Shown: one piece after another, positions 1 through 9,316 of the stretch
Numbering within the stretch: the first letter of the stretch is position 1
Layout: every line of letters starts with the position of its first letter
Source of the DNA: Nothophaeocryptopus gaeumannii
Lineage: Eukaryota; Ascomycota; Dothideomycetes; Mycosphaerellales; Mycosphaerellaceae
DNA: 64,000 nt
Assembly: GCA_031771865.1 (NCBI GenBank)
Contig: JASISA010000026.1
Span: forward strand, 496,001 to 560,000
Reading direction: 5' to 3'
The notes under the pieces: generated by a model
Databases searched by the model: none
What the model was told of the DNA's origin: nothing
The model's input: only the letters and a program-made list of their open reading frames with translations
Program-made: the position numbers and the translations under genes

Positions 1-490
1 GTACCTCGGCGACGACCTTTTCAGGCTCTTCGAAATCTGGCATCATGCCACCATCATTAGGCAAGATCGAGTCCCCCAAGGAGGTCAGGTCTGTGGCAGC
101 ACAATTTGCAGCCAGCACTTCCCAACAATCGTCTGCATCCTCCCATTCGGAGGCGGGTTCGTCCTCTCGCAGGTACTCTTGAAACGCTATGGCGCCCATT
201 TTTGGCCTGTCGTAGCAATTGACTACAGCGTATCGAATAGCGTTTGGATCCAGCCGGGCAGATGTGACATCGAGGATATGTCCATTCAGGTAGTCATCGG
301 CAATCTTCTCGATACGTCTCCGCTTCGCCGCTCGACCAGAGAGTGGTACATCGTCGTCCGAGTCGGACAACTCGGTGTCGCTGTCGTCTGCCGAGCACTC
401 TTGATACTCAATGGCGCGGAATATGGGCGTTTGCTGGAAGGCGGAGGGGCAGTTCCATGGGTAGCCTCGAGGCCTATGTGTCCGGATCAT
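1..490 (-). CDS. Hypothetical acidic nuclear-type protein, 3' part beyond window
   Basis: An open frame runs from an ATG at 490 (reverse strand) off the left edge, giving 163 residues without a stop. An in-frame TGA lies just upstream of the ATG, so the start is well bounded. The protein has an aromatic/Cys N-terminus (YPWNCPSAFQ), an acidic Asp/Ser run (DDSDTELSDSDDD) and then a basic cluster, AAKRRRIEK, that looks like a nuclear localisation signal. A second acidic stretch follows (EDEPASEWEDADD). I recognise no catalytic domain. It diverges from the Cdc11/Nud1-like gene across 417 bp. The nuclear location is inferred from composition only, and the function is unknown. Confidence 0.6.
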   Translation of the reverse strand, partial: MIRTHRPRGYPWNCPSAFQQTPIFRAIEYQECSADDSDTELSDSDDDVPLSGRAAKRRRIEKIADDYLNGHILDVTSARLDPNAIRYAVVNCYDRPKMGAIAFQEYLREDEPASEWEDADDCWEVLAANCAATDLTSLGDSILPNDGGMMPDFEEPEKVVAEV

Positions 491-907
491 GATGGCGTGA
501 CATTCCCTTCACTTCGCTTCTATTCTTCTGTTCATTACCTCCTCTCCAGCGAAAGTGACATGGCCGTTATTTGGTGGGGAAAATGTTCTTGTCTTCGAGG
601 TGGTCGCCGTGAGGTTGGAGGCAGCAAAGGATGATGGTTGCCATGTCAACGCAGCTTGGCAAGCATGACCAACGCGAATCTCGAATCTCGGCTTTGGTCG
701 CGGGATGACAGCAAGGTGATCCAAGCCAGATCTCCGACTCGCCAATTGCTCATTATTCAATTCTCATACTACACGTTTGGATGAAGTGTTACTGACGGAG
801 TTGGAGTTGTTAGGCGTTGCTGCTTCCTCACCGCCCTCGCGCGCATACGGCCAAAACGAACACAGCATAACAACCCGTCGACACCATCTCCATTTGCCTG
901 CGGCGCA
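491..907. promoter_or_regulatory. Divergent intergenic region
   Basis: These 417 bp separate two genes transcribed away from each other and should hold both promoters. I see no clear TATA box. Short overlapping open frames here are on neither expected strand pattern and look like chance. Confidence 0.4.
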
Positions 908-3900
908 ATGGGTACCAACGTCGCGCCGTGGCTGCAAGGCCTCGACGAGGCCTGGGAGATTCCAGAGTCGGTTAAGAACCAGACCCAGACATCATCTGCC
1001 ACGCACGATGCGCACTCGATACGAATACGCTCGACGCGAATAACGCGACAGAACTCAACATACATATCGCAAGCATCCACACAGAAACGACGGAGCCCCC
1101 TCGCGACACTCAGCAACAGCGACCGCAACTCGATCCGAAGACCTAATGGCTCGACGAAGCTGGTGGCCTCGCGATCCTTCTCGGGCGCCGGATCCAACGA
1201 CTCAGACTCAGTATTGCAGCATGATACAGTCCAGCAACGGGCCAAGAGCGCTTCACCTGCCAAGAAGCAGGAGACTATGGAGTGGAAGCGTCGGTTGTTG
1301 AAGAACCAAGTCGGATATGGAGATCAGACGGATCTATTTGGACCGTCAGGGTTAGAGAACATCTTTGCGACACCACGTGAAACAGAGCAGAAACCGAAGG
1401 CCAGGAGCCGGATGGCCTGGTTTGACAGAGCGGCTGCTGCGAATATGCCATCAAGCCCGCCGCCGTGGCCGAGTCGCGCAGACGAGAATGAAAACGACTT
1501 CTCAGAGCCGGAGCTTGGAGAAGGCGCTGGGCTGACCGCGGTTCACGAAGAGACAGAAGGCCAGTCAGAATATGACGATGAGCCGGAAGAAGAGAGCTAT
1601 CAGAGCAATCCATTTCAACTGGATGACTCAGATGCACCAGTGATTGAAGACCGCGTGGAAGACGAAGGACAACCGCATCCCATGTCAAGCCCCGAGAGAC
1701 TGGAACCTACCGAGCATAACATGGTCGGCAACCGCACCGTCTCCGGTCAGACCGAATGCGAGGACTTTAGCCCTGTCTTCATCTCGAAACACACGACAAT
1801 GAATGGGCAGGTCGATTATCGAGCTTTCGACTCACATCTGGTGAAGAAGTTCCAAAGCGTGGAAGTTGGTCTCGACCAACCGCCTCCAGAGAGCAGTCAA
1901 CAGGAGGAGACGCCTTGCCCAGATGGACCTAGCGAGCTACAAGAGGAAGGAGAATCGGCGTTCACAGACGGGCCAGAAAGCGTACTGCCTGCCGCACCGG
2001 ACTTGTCTCTGTCAGAAAATCTGCCGACTGGGACACCGCCTGCCGCTGCTCTGGGAGGTCATGTCCAGCTCAAGCGTGGTGGCTATTCACACCAGGGATC
2101 TTTCAAGAACAAGCCTCTGAGCTCCTCGCAATCCAACAACGAGCCATCACATGTTCGAGATGCTAGTGACCTCTTATCACCCAGCCCGTCAACCGGCCGC
2201 CAAATCGCGAATGAAAACCTGTCACCGAATGCGCCTAGTACTCCCATTCAGCGAAGCGATTCGATTGAGCCCAAATCGAAATCGTCCGGCAGCCCGTTGA
2301 AGCTTTTCGGTCCGCATGATACGTTCACGAGCAACAGGCTGTGGCGTCGGATGAGCCAGTTGGATCCAGACCTATCTGCCATTCATTCTGAGGACCGAAC
2401 AGAGGAGCATGCTGTTGAAGACGACTCTGCTAAGGGCACAGTCAATCGCAAGGTGTCAGCAGCATCATTTGGGAGCGGCGACCTCAGTCACCATCAATTC
2501 AATGCTGAGATCACTATTACAAGCGCATCTGATTCCGACAAGGGCAACAGCGACCGATCTCCTGGTTCCGAGATCCCGCCACCTGGTGCAACATCACCGC
2601 TTGTATTTCAGTACCAGGCGTCATCAGTGTCGAGGGACATCTTCAAGCTCAAGCGGAGAAGGAGTGCAGTCACATCCGCTGGCTCGACCTTGAATGCTCC
2701 GCCGAAAAAGACAGAGCACTTGCAGCCTACAGGGGAAGATGCTGCCGATGTCAATCACGTCTTCGAGAAGCCATCTGAAGTCGGCCTGGGCACAGGCAAG
2801 CGACCTCCAAATTCTCCATATAAAGCGCCAACACCAAAGCGTCGTCGGACCCTGCACGCGTCTGAGCTTGAAGACGCTCAAGCTGATGCGAACCGATCTT
2901 ATCACGAGAGCTTGCAAGAGGCAATATCTGCGCAGATGGTCAAGAATGTTCCCGCAGTCAACCTACTCGCTCAGCGCAAGGTGTTACGACCTCGCAACCC
3001 AACACCTGCTCACGGCCGGCGGGAACAGATCGAGGCGGAAATAAGAGAGGCAACCGAACAGTTTGCGCGTCAGGAACCGCAGCAGCTCGAGGCCGTCATG
3101 GAACAGCTTGAGTGTTCGATGAATTCCGACACTCCTCCTTCCATCCAAAAACAAGCTCGTCAAGTCGCCAACGAAGTTGCCAAGTTTAGTCTGCGTGTGC
3201 AAAACCCGTCTGGTGATCACCAAACCGAGCGCAAGCGTTCTGTCACCACTCAAGACTTTTTCAACGAGGCTATGATGGTGATGCGACTGATTCGGGAGAA
3301 GTCCGGCCGACAGAGTGGTCTTGGAAGCGTTGCTGAGTCGGATCAGGAAGCTGAGAGCATGAATGAAGGTTCGAACTCGGATCTATCAGCATTACGGGTT
3401 TCTCGACCTCCATCACGAGAGGTCGTGACTCCAGCCTGGAGGCCACGCAAATCCGAGCCGACCGATGCTAGAGTCATCAGCCACTTGAGGAAGTTTCAAG
3501 AGAGGGAAGACACGGAGTTCATCGCGCAGTCTGTCGCATCTTTGAACATCGATGAAGAGCGTGCCCACGACTTTGGGGGTTCTGAGGATGGCTATGAAGA
3601 TGACTACGTCGCTGTCGATGAGCACTCGAACATCCGTATCAAGGGTCCGCTGTCTCACTTTTATGACGGGCAGGATGACGAATCGCGCCCTTCGTCTCAG
3701 CGCTCTAATCAGACGCAGTCGACACAGCATTCGACAGCTACGTCTACAGGACAGACATTGAACACAACATCCACACGCAAGTCTGAGAATGTGGGCAACC
3801 TCGCACCAGACCAAGTAGCGCATCTGATCGGAGACCAAGTTGGCGGAATGAGCTACGACAGAGACAGGAAGCAGTGGGTGAAGGCCAAGAGTCCTCAGAA

Positions 3901-6478
3901 GCCAACATACGGGAGCTTTTTGGAGCCGCCCAGCAACATCACCAGTGACGACGATCCATTTCGAGAAATCTCAGACCTGCCTGTGGACGAGTGCAAGGAA
4001 GAAGAAATCAGGAAAGCAAGCACGAGCAGGCGGCCTAGCATGCTCCCGGAAGACGTGACCCTTGCGACAGAACCAAAATCGCAGGATTTCGCAAAGCAGC
4101 CTGTAGAGTCTCGAACAACATCGCAAGAGACGGTCGTCGCTCACCCGGCCCCAAGCGAAAGTAACAAGTCGCGACACACCTACTCTAGTTCCGATCCCTC
4201 GAAGTTCACAGTGGTTGGGTCCAGCCAGCAGCATACGAACGAGACCCGTGCTACTTCCTGGGGTGACGACGATCTTCTGAAGTTGGCTGCGCAAGGCAAG
4301 GCACAGCAGCAACCATTGGCGTATGCCGCTGCTCAAGCTGCTTTGGCCCAGCGCAATGTTTATAACGTCATTCACGAAGCTGGCAGCCAAGAATTTGCCA
4401 ACAGCCGACTTTCGACACCCGCCAAATCCGTCAACGACAAAGCAGCGTCAGTGGAGTCTGTTGGCGATGAGACTTTGGAGCAAGTCAATGACGGCGTCGG
4501 TGAGGCTAGCGAGTTCCGAGAAGATACTTTGGCCGGGTTGGAAGAGTCTGAGATCGAGGACATCAACTCGCCGAAGCTACGTCAAATGCCAGCCAAAGTC
4601 CAGTTCTCGTCTGCGTACCATGGGCATACTCGTCAGACCTCGTTGCGCCGGAAGACTCTCACCACCCAAATAAAGAATGCCGATCATCTGGAGCAGAGCC
4701 AGCTGTCGTTCATGGCAGCTCTCCCAGGAGACAGGATGATGAGTGTTTCCCTGAGCGTATCTCGTCCCCTGGGCAAACATCCTCAGGTTGGCCGTATCAG
4801 CGAGCAACTTCCTTCATCGCCCATTAAGTATGATCCCAGCCATATCCTGAGTGAGTTACCAGATTTTACCATCCACGAAGAGAATCCTGAGCGACCTTCT
4901 GAACGCGCCTTGGCAAAACGACTTGCAAAGCACGCTGCAGATGAGGTGAACGACCGATACGCATTAGCTGTGAAGGATCTCGTCAAGACCCTAACCGATG
5001 TCAAAGAAGGTGATACGTACTGGGAGGATACCAAGCAACTCGACCTTCACTCCCAAGGCGTTGCATCATTGCATGGGTTGAATGACTTCTGCGGTCGAGT
5101 GCAAGAAATGAATGTCTCGGACAACAAGCTCGCATACCTTAACGGCGCACCCGTCACTCTTCGGAACCTCGCTGCGCGTGGCAACATGTTGAGCAGTCTT
5201 ACGCCTTGGACCCACCTCATGAACTTGCAGTACTTGGACATCTCTAACAATCAATTGGATAGCTTGAAGGGCTTGGAATGCCTGATCCATCTTCGTGAGC
5301 TCAAGGCGGACGATAACCAGGTCACCAGTCTAGATGGTATCTTACAACTCGATGGCTTGCTCAAACTGAGGCTCAGGCGCAACAAAGTGCAGGCAGTCGA
5401 CTTCAGGTACAGTGATCTCAGCAGGCTGGAGGAGCTCGACCTGTGCTCGAACGAGATCGCATCTCTTTATGGCCTTGAGGCTCTGCCTTCGTTGAAGAGC
5501 TTGAAGCTGGATGATAACCAGCCGCAGCAGCCTCTTCGATTCCAGAGCGAAATGCTGCAGCTCAAGCATCTCTCCGTGCGCAACTCTGGGCTTATTGAGC
5601 TTGATGTCTCGAACTTGCCATCTCTGCAAGTGCTGCACGCTGATGAGAACTGCCTGACAAATATTGGGGGAGTACAGGACCTGAAGGCGCTCGATCTGCT
5701 TTCTGTGCGTAAGCAGTCTCTGCCGGTGGGCAAGTCGATCTGCATCCTGGAAGATGCAGTACACGCCAGAACGATCCGCCTGTCTGGGAACCACATTCCC
5801 ACGTTGCAGGTACCAACAAGCTTTCTGAGCATCCAGCACCTCGAACTTGCCTCATGCGGTATCCACGAGCTGCCCAATGACTTCGGCTTGAAGCTTCCGA
5901 ACTTGGTGTCTCTCAATCTGAACTTCAACTCGCTCAAGGATATTCGTCCACTGCTCAACATTCAGAAGCTGGAAAAGCTGAGCGTATGCGGCAACCGTCT
6001 AGCCCGCCTTCGGAAGAGCGTTGCCACTTTCTCTAAGATCCCAACTTTGTCATCAGTGGACATGAGGGACAATCCGCTCACACAAGGTTTTTGGGCCCCT
6101 CACACCGACTGCAACGGAATGGCCAACATCCAAACCAGTGTCGTTCGCCGCACACAGCCCTCGGGGTCCATCGAGTACGAAGACGAAGACGCCATCCTAG
6201 AGCGTACCTCCACGGCTGCATTCATCCTGCCGACACAGTCCAGCTCTAAAGCAGATAAGATCCACCACGAGCGACTGGATGAATCTACCAAGCTGTGTCG
6301 ACGGGTGTGTCATCTCATGCTCGGACACAGCTGTCCCAAGCTTCGCGAGCTGGATGGCATGGTCTTTGACAAGAGAAATGCAATGGTCAAAGATCGAATT
6401 TGGGATCGACTTATTGAATTGGGGATCATGAAGAAATCTGGGAAAGTTGGGTTGAAGAATGAGGCGGAGACGCCTTAG
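908..6478 (+). CDS. cdc11: Leucine-rich-repeat septation/mitotic-exit scaffold, Cdc11/Nud1 (SNAD)-like
   Basis: This is a single uninterrupted 1,856-residue frame. Residues 1 to about 1,350 are low-complexity, rich in Ser, Pro, Glu and Asp with basic patches (for example a KRRR cluster near 575), as expected of a phosphorylated scaffold. From about residue 1,375 to 1,725 there is a run of leucine-rich repeats with units such as LQYLDISNNQLDSLKGL and LEELDLCSNEIASLYGL, followed by a short helical C-terminus. A long disordered N-terminus plus a C-terminal LRR block is the architecture of S. pombe Cdc11, S. cerevisiae Nud1 and Aspergillus SNAD. These sit at the spindle pole body and dock the septation-initiation/mitotic-exit kinases. 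The N-terminal WLQGLDEAWE stretch also resembles filamentous-fungal members. The family assignment is from architecture; another LRR scaffold cannot be fully excluded. Confidence 0.75.
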   Translation: MGTNVAPWLQGLDEAWEIPESVKNQTQTSSATHDAHSIRIRSTRITRQNSTYISQASTQKRRSPLATLSNSDRNSIRRPNGSTKLVASRSFSGAGSNDSDSVLQHDTVQQRAKSASPAKKQETMEWKRRLLKNQVGYGDQTDLFGPSGLENIFATPRETEQKPKARSRMAWFDRAAAANMPSSPPPWPSRADENENDFSEPELGEGAGLTAVHEETEGQSEYDDEPEEESYQSNPFQLDDSDAPVIEDRVEDEGQPHPMSSPERLEPTEHNMVGNRTVSGQTECEDFSPVFISKHTTMNGQVDYRAFDSHLVKKFQSVEVGLDQPPPESSQQEETPCPDGPSELQEEGESAFTDGPESVLPAAPDLSLSENLPTGTPPAAALGGHVQLKRGGYSHQGSFKNKPLSSSQSNNEPSHVRDASDLLSPSPSTGRQIANENLSPNAPSTPIQRSDSIEPKSKSSGSPLKLFGPHDTFTSNRLWRRMSQLDPDLSAIHSEDRTEEHAVEDDSAKGTVNRKVSAASFGSGDLSHHQFNAEITITSASDSDKGNSDRSPGSEIPPPGATSPLVFQYQASSVSRDIFKLKRRRSAVTSAGSTLNAPPKKTEHLQPTGEDAADVNHVFEKPSEVGLGTGKRPPNSPYKAPTPKRRRTLHASELEDAQADANRSYHESLQEAISAQMVKNVPAVNLLAQRKVLRPRNPTPAHGRREQIEAEIREATEQFARQEPQQLEAVMEQLECSMNSDTPPSIQKQARQVANEVAKFSLRVQNPSGDHQTERKRSVTTQDFFNEAMMVMRLIREKSGRQSGLGSVAESDQEAESMNEGSNSDLSALRVSRPPSREVVTPAWRPRKSEPTDARVISHLRKFQEREDTEFIAQSVASLNIDEERAHDFGGSEDGYEDDYVAVDEHSNIRIKGPLSHFYDGQDDESRPSSQRSNQTQSTQHSTATSTGQTLNTTSTRKSENVGNLAPDQVAHLIGDQVGGMSYDRDRKQWVKAKSPQKPTYGSFLEPPSNITSDDDPFREISDLPVDECKEEEIRKASTSRRPSMLPEDVTLATEPKSQDFAKQPVESRTTSQETVVAHPAPSESNKSRHTYSSSDPSKFTVVGSSQQHTNETRATSWGDDDLLKLAAQGKAQQQPLAYAAAQAALAQRNVYNVIHEAGSQEFANSRLSTPAKSVNDKAASVESVGDETLEQVNDGVGEASEFREDTLAGLEESEIEDINSPKLRQMPAKVQFSSAYHGHTRQTSLRRKTLTTQIKNADHLEQSQLSFMAALPGDRMMSVSLSVSRPLGKHPQVGRISEQLPSSPIKYDPSHILSELPDFTIHEENPERPSERALAKRLAKHAADEVNDRYALAVKDLVKTLTDVKEGDTYWEDTKQLDLHSQGVASLHGLNDFCGRVQEMNVSDNKLAYLNGAPVTLRNLAARGNMLSSLTPWTHLMNLQYLDISNNQLDSLKGLECLIHLRELKADDNQVTSLDGILQLDGLLKLRLRRNKVQAVDFRYSDLSRLEELDLCSNEIASLYGLEALPSLKSLKLDDNQPQQPLRFQSEMLQLKHLSVRNSGLIELDVSNLPSLQVLHADENCLTNIGGVQDLKALDLLSVRKQSLPVGKSICILEDAVHARTIRLSGNHIPTLQVPTSFLSIQHLELASCGIHELPNDFGLKLPNLVSLNLNFNSLKDIRPLLNIQKLEKLSVCGNRLARLRKSVATFSKIPTLSSVDMRDNPLTQGFWAPHTDCNGMANIQTSVVRRTQPSGSIEYEDEDAILERTSTAAFILPTQSSSKADKIHHERLDESTKLCRRVCHLMLGHSCPKLRELDGMVFDKRNAMVKDRIWDRLIELGIMKKSGKVGLKNEAETP

Positions 6479-7304
6479 GATGGTGCTACTGTCAAGGTAG
6501 CAGATGACGTGTTGGTGAGAAATATGATCGTCTTGGGAAGCTGTGACTGTTGAGAAGTCTGGCGAGAATCCATTATTGTTCTTTCGGATGCTCGGCTGCA
6601 AAGCTTGAGCAACTATTTGGGTCTGGATTTGGCTCTGGACTGGAGAAAGGTATGGCGTCGGACTAGAGGCACGGATATGCATTACGCCTGTATGGATCAT
6701 GTTGTATGAATAGCTATGAAGTGGCATGAGGTACAAGTTTGGCGAAAAGCCGAGCATGAGTTCTACGTTCCATATTCCATAGGTCGCCGCATAGATAACA
6801 GCGGGGGAGCACAGAGACTTTGCGAACGATGGTAACAATGCTGTAAATATAGATCCAAGTCTCATAGAAGGCATGAGCTGATACCGCTGTATGTGGGATC
6901 GCAGCTACGTCCCAAGCTCAGCTATGGCGATAGCAGGGAAGTAAGTTCGGCGACAGGAAGGATTGAAGTCGGTTTCGACTGAATATGGGTAGGACGTGCG
7001 AGGGACTAGAAGTCATATTGTTGCCTCAGGCACGTAAAGACCAACCCCGAGGATGACCAGCGGCGAAATTCCTTGTCGAGGTTTGCCGACGCCAACAAAC
7101 TCTTTCGCCGCCATGTCGTGCCGCGCTGTCGTTCCATTGTCAACGCTCCACCCTCCCATCATGCTCGCTGAGGGTGAGAGTCGCACCGACTCACTCAACA
7201 AACTCTGAAGGTAGGTATTATAAGAATCTGCTATATAGTACTCTCTCATTCCTAGCATAACCAACTACCTTTGACGCCTTGGCCCACGCGTTATTTAAGA
7301 AAGA
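6479..7304. other. Intergenic region with candidate TATA for the MFS gene
   Basis: This is the 3' flank of the LRR gene and the promoter of the next gene. A TATATAG motif at 7232-7238 lies about 70 bp before the MFS start codon and could be its TATA element. A reverse-strand open frame across the LRR gene's 3' end (to about 6874) has no recognisable protein features. Confidence 0.4.
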
Positions 7305-9188
7305 ATGGCGGACAACCACTTCTGGTCCATTGACTCTCCGCCGGTCTTATCCCAGAGAGCTCGCCGTGCATCCGCGGTTGAGGTGGCTGCAGACTCCGAT
7401 CTGACGCTGAGACGGACTCCAACCGTTCGAGATGATGTCGAAGAAGCGGATCTGCCAGAGGACATGCTGTCTCTGACGAAGACCGCATCCGCCATCAGCG
7501 GACATTTCGAGGAGCACTTACGGGCTACACGAACACGCTCGAGAGACACTGCAGATCTGAACGCTAGCCACTCCTCTTCGGAGCAGGAAGCCAGGATCTC
7601 AGCTGCTCTAGCAAGACCCACGAAGATGCGTCTAGGACCTACGGACGTAATACACGAAGTGCCATCGGAGTTTGTCACCCCTTACACGACCAGGCCGTCG
7701 TCACCCGTCTCGGGCAGACAAAGTCCCGTTGAGCCTCTGGATATCGAAGACCACACAGCAGTCGGGTATCCAGATATTGGCACCATCAAGTCCTGGCGAG
7801 GAATATGCATCCTACTGGTCACCTGTGGCGCACAGATGCTTGACAACATCTTCATGACCGGAGTCAACATATCTCTTCCAGCGATTCAGAAGGAATTCGA
7901 CATTAACAGCGCTGAGCTGCAATGGCTCATCTCAGCATACACTTTGACATTCGGAGGGTTTCTACTCCTGGCTGGAGTCATGTCCGATCGATATGGCAGG
8001 AAGCACATCTTCTGCGCCGGCATGTTCACCCTTAGCATCTGGAGTATAGCAAATGGCTTCGCGACCTCCTTCATCCAAATGGCGATCTTCCGGGCTCTGC
8101 AAGGCGTGGGTGCTGCGATGACGGTACCCTCCGGTGTTGGCATCATATCGTCATTCTTCATTGCACAGGACAGGACCAAAGCGCTCACCTACTTCGGTGC
8201 AGCTGGCGCAGTCGGTTTCTGCCTAGGCCTAATCCTAGGCGGTTTCATTACAGCATCTCTGGGTTGGCGCTACCTCTTCTACTTGACAGTCCTTGTCACC
8301 GGGATCTTAGGCATTCTCGGCCTTTTCATCCTGCCCAGAGATCGCAGGGAAGGTCACACCAGGCCACGACTTGACCTTCTTGGAGCCGGCTTGTCTACTG
8401 GAGGTCTCATCCTGCTTTCCTTCGTCCTTTCCAGCGGCGGCGAGTACGGCTGGAACAAAGCCTTCATCATCGTCCTCCTCATCCTCTCAATCGCCTTACT
8501 CTTCACTTTCACCTGGGTCGAGAAGAAAGCCCCCAATCCCATCATGCCACTCTCCCTATGGAAAGTCCCCAATTTCGCTGCGATCTGGATCACAGGGTTC
8601 ATGGTCTACGGCGGCTATCAGACAGTGATCTACTACATCACGCTCATTTCCCAAGAGATCGTCCATCTCAGCGCCGGGAACACAGCTATCCGATTACTGC
8701 CGATGGGCTTCGTTGGAGGTACAGTAGCGATCTCCATGGGGAGTATCATGGATCGTCTCAATCCGAAATGGCTGCTCCTCACTGGCCTACTGTGCTGCAC
8801 AGTCGCTCCGATACCAACGGCTCTCATGCATCCTGGCGACATAGATTTCTGGAAACATGTTTTCCCGACTTCGGTGATTGTCGTTTGCGGAATCTTAATT
8901 GCATATTGTACGATCACGGTGGTTTTGCTTTCTTCCGTGCCTGTCGGCGCGAAGAGTCTGTGTGGTGGGATGGTCAATACTGCTTTTCAATTGGGGAGTG
9001 GTGTGGGCTTGGCGCTTGCTACGGCGGTCGTGCAAGCCACGCAAGTCAACAAAGGACATGGCGCTCTTGCACAATACACAACAGGAATGTGGTGCTGTAT
9101 GGGCCTGGCAGGACTAGGACTTGTGAGCAGCGCATTCGGAGTTCGAAGCGTGAAGACGGCACATGGAATGGCAGGAGCTGTTCACTGA
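7305..9188 (+). CDS. MFS transporter, DHA2-type (14-TM drug:H+ antiporter family)
   Basis: The 627-residue intronless protein has a polar N-terminal region of about 160 residues followed by about 14 hydrophobic segments. The loop after TM2 carries the MFS motif A (GVMSDRYGRKH, near residue 225). TM5 carries the antiporter motif C-like stretch (GAVGFCLGLILGG, near 305). The N-terminal pattern MLDNIFMTGVNISLPAI and the spacing match the aminotriazole-resistance/ATR1-like branch of DHA2 carriers, which export drugs or metals at the plasma or vacuolar membrane. The substrate is not predictable. It converges on the YAT permease gene, only 128 bp away. Confidence 0.88.
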   Translation: MADNHFWSIDSPPVLSQRARRASAVEVAADSDLTLRRTPTVRDDVEEADLPEDMLSLTKTASAISGHFEEHLRATRTRSRDTADLNASHSSSEQEARISAALARPTKMRLGPTDVIHEVPSEFVTPYTTRPSSPVSGRQSPVEPLDIEDHTAVGYPDIGTIKSWRGICILLVTCGAQMLDNIFMTGVNISLPAIQKEFDINSAELQWLISAYTLTFGGFLLLAGVMSDRYGRKHIFCAGMFTLSIWSIANGFATSFIQMAIFRALQGVGAAMTVPSGVGIISSFFIAQDRTKALTYFGAAGAVGFCLGLILGGFITASLGWRYLFYLTVLVTGILGILGLFILPRDRREGHTRPRLDLLGAGLSTGGLILLSFVLSSGGEYGWNKAFIIVLLILSIALLFTFTWVEKKAPNPIMPLSLWKVPNFAAIWITGFMVYGGYQTVIYYITLISQEIVHLSAGNTAIRLLPMGFVGGTVAISMGSIMDRLNPKWLLLTGLLCCTVAPIPTALMHPGDIDFWKHVFPTSVIVVCGILIAYCTITVVLLSSVPVGAKSLCGGMVNTAFQLGSGVGLALATAVVQATQVNKGHGALAQYTTGMWCCMGLAGLGLVSSAFGVRSVKTAHGMAGAVH

Positions 9189-9316
9189 ATGAGGACACAT
9201 TCAAATCTCTCTCTCCCATCAAAGTTTCTATCCAAATCTACAAGTCTATATCTTTACCGCGTGCCTATAACAAGGTCTGATCCATCTTTGTGTATTCTTC
9301 ACCTCTCCTCTCCTCT

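Noticed and set aside
6197..6874. Reverse-strand 225-residue open frame at the LRR gene's 3' end
   Set aside because: Antisense to the LRR coding end and its flank; no domain, composition unlike the neighbours.
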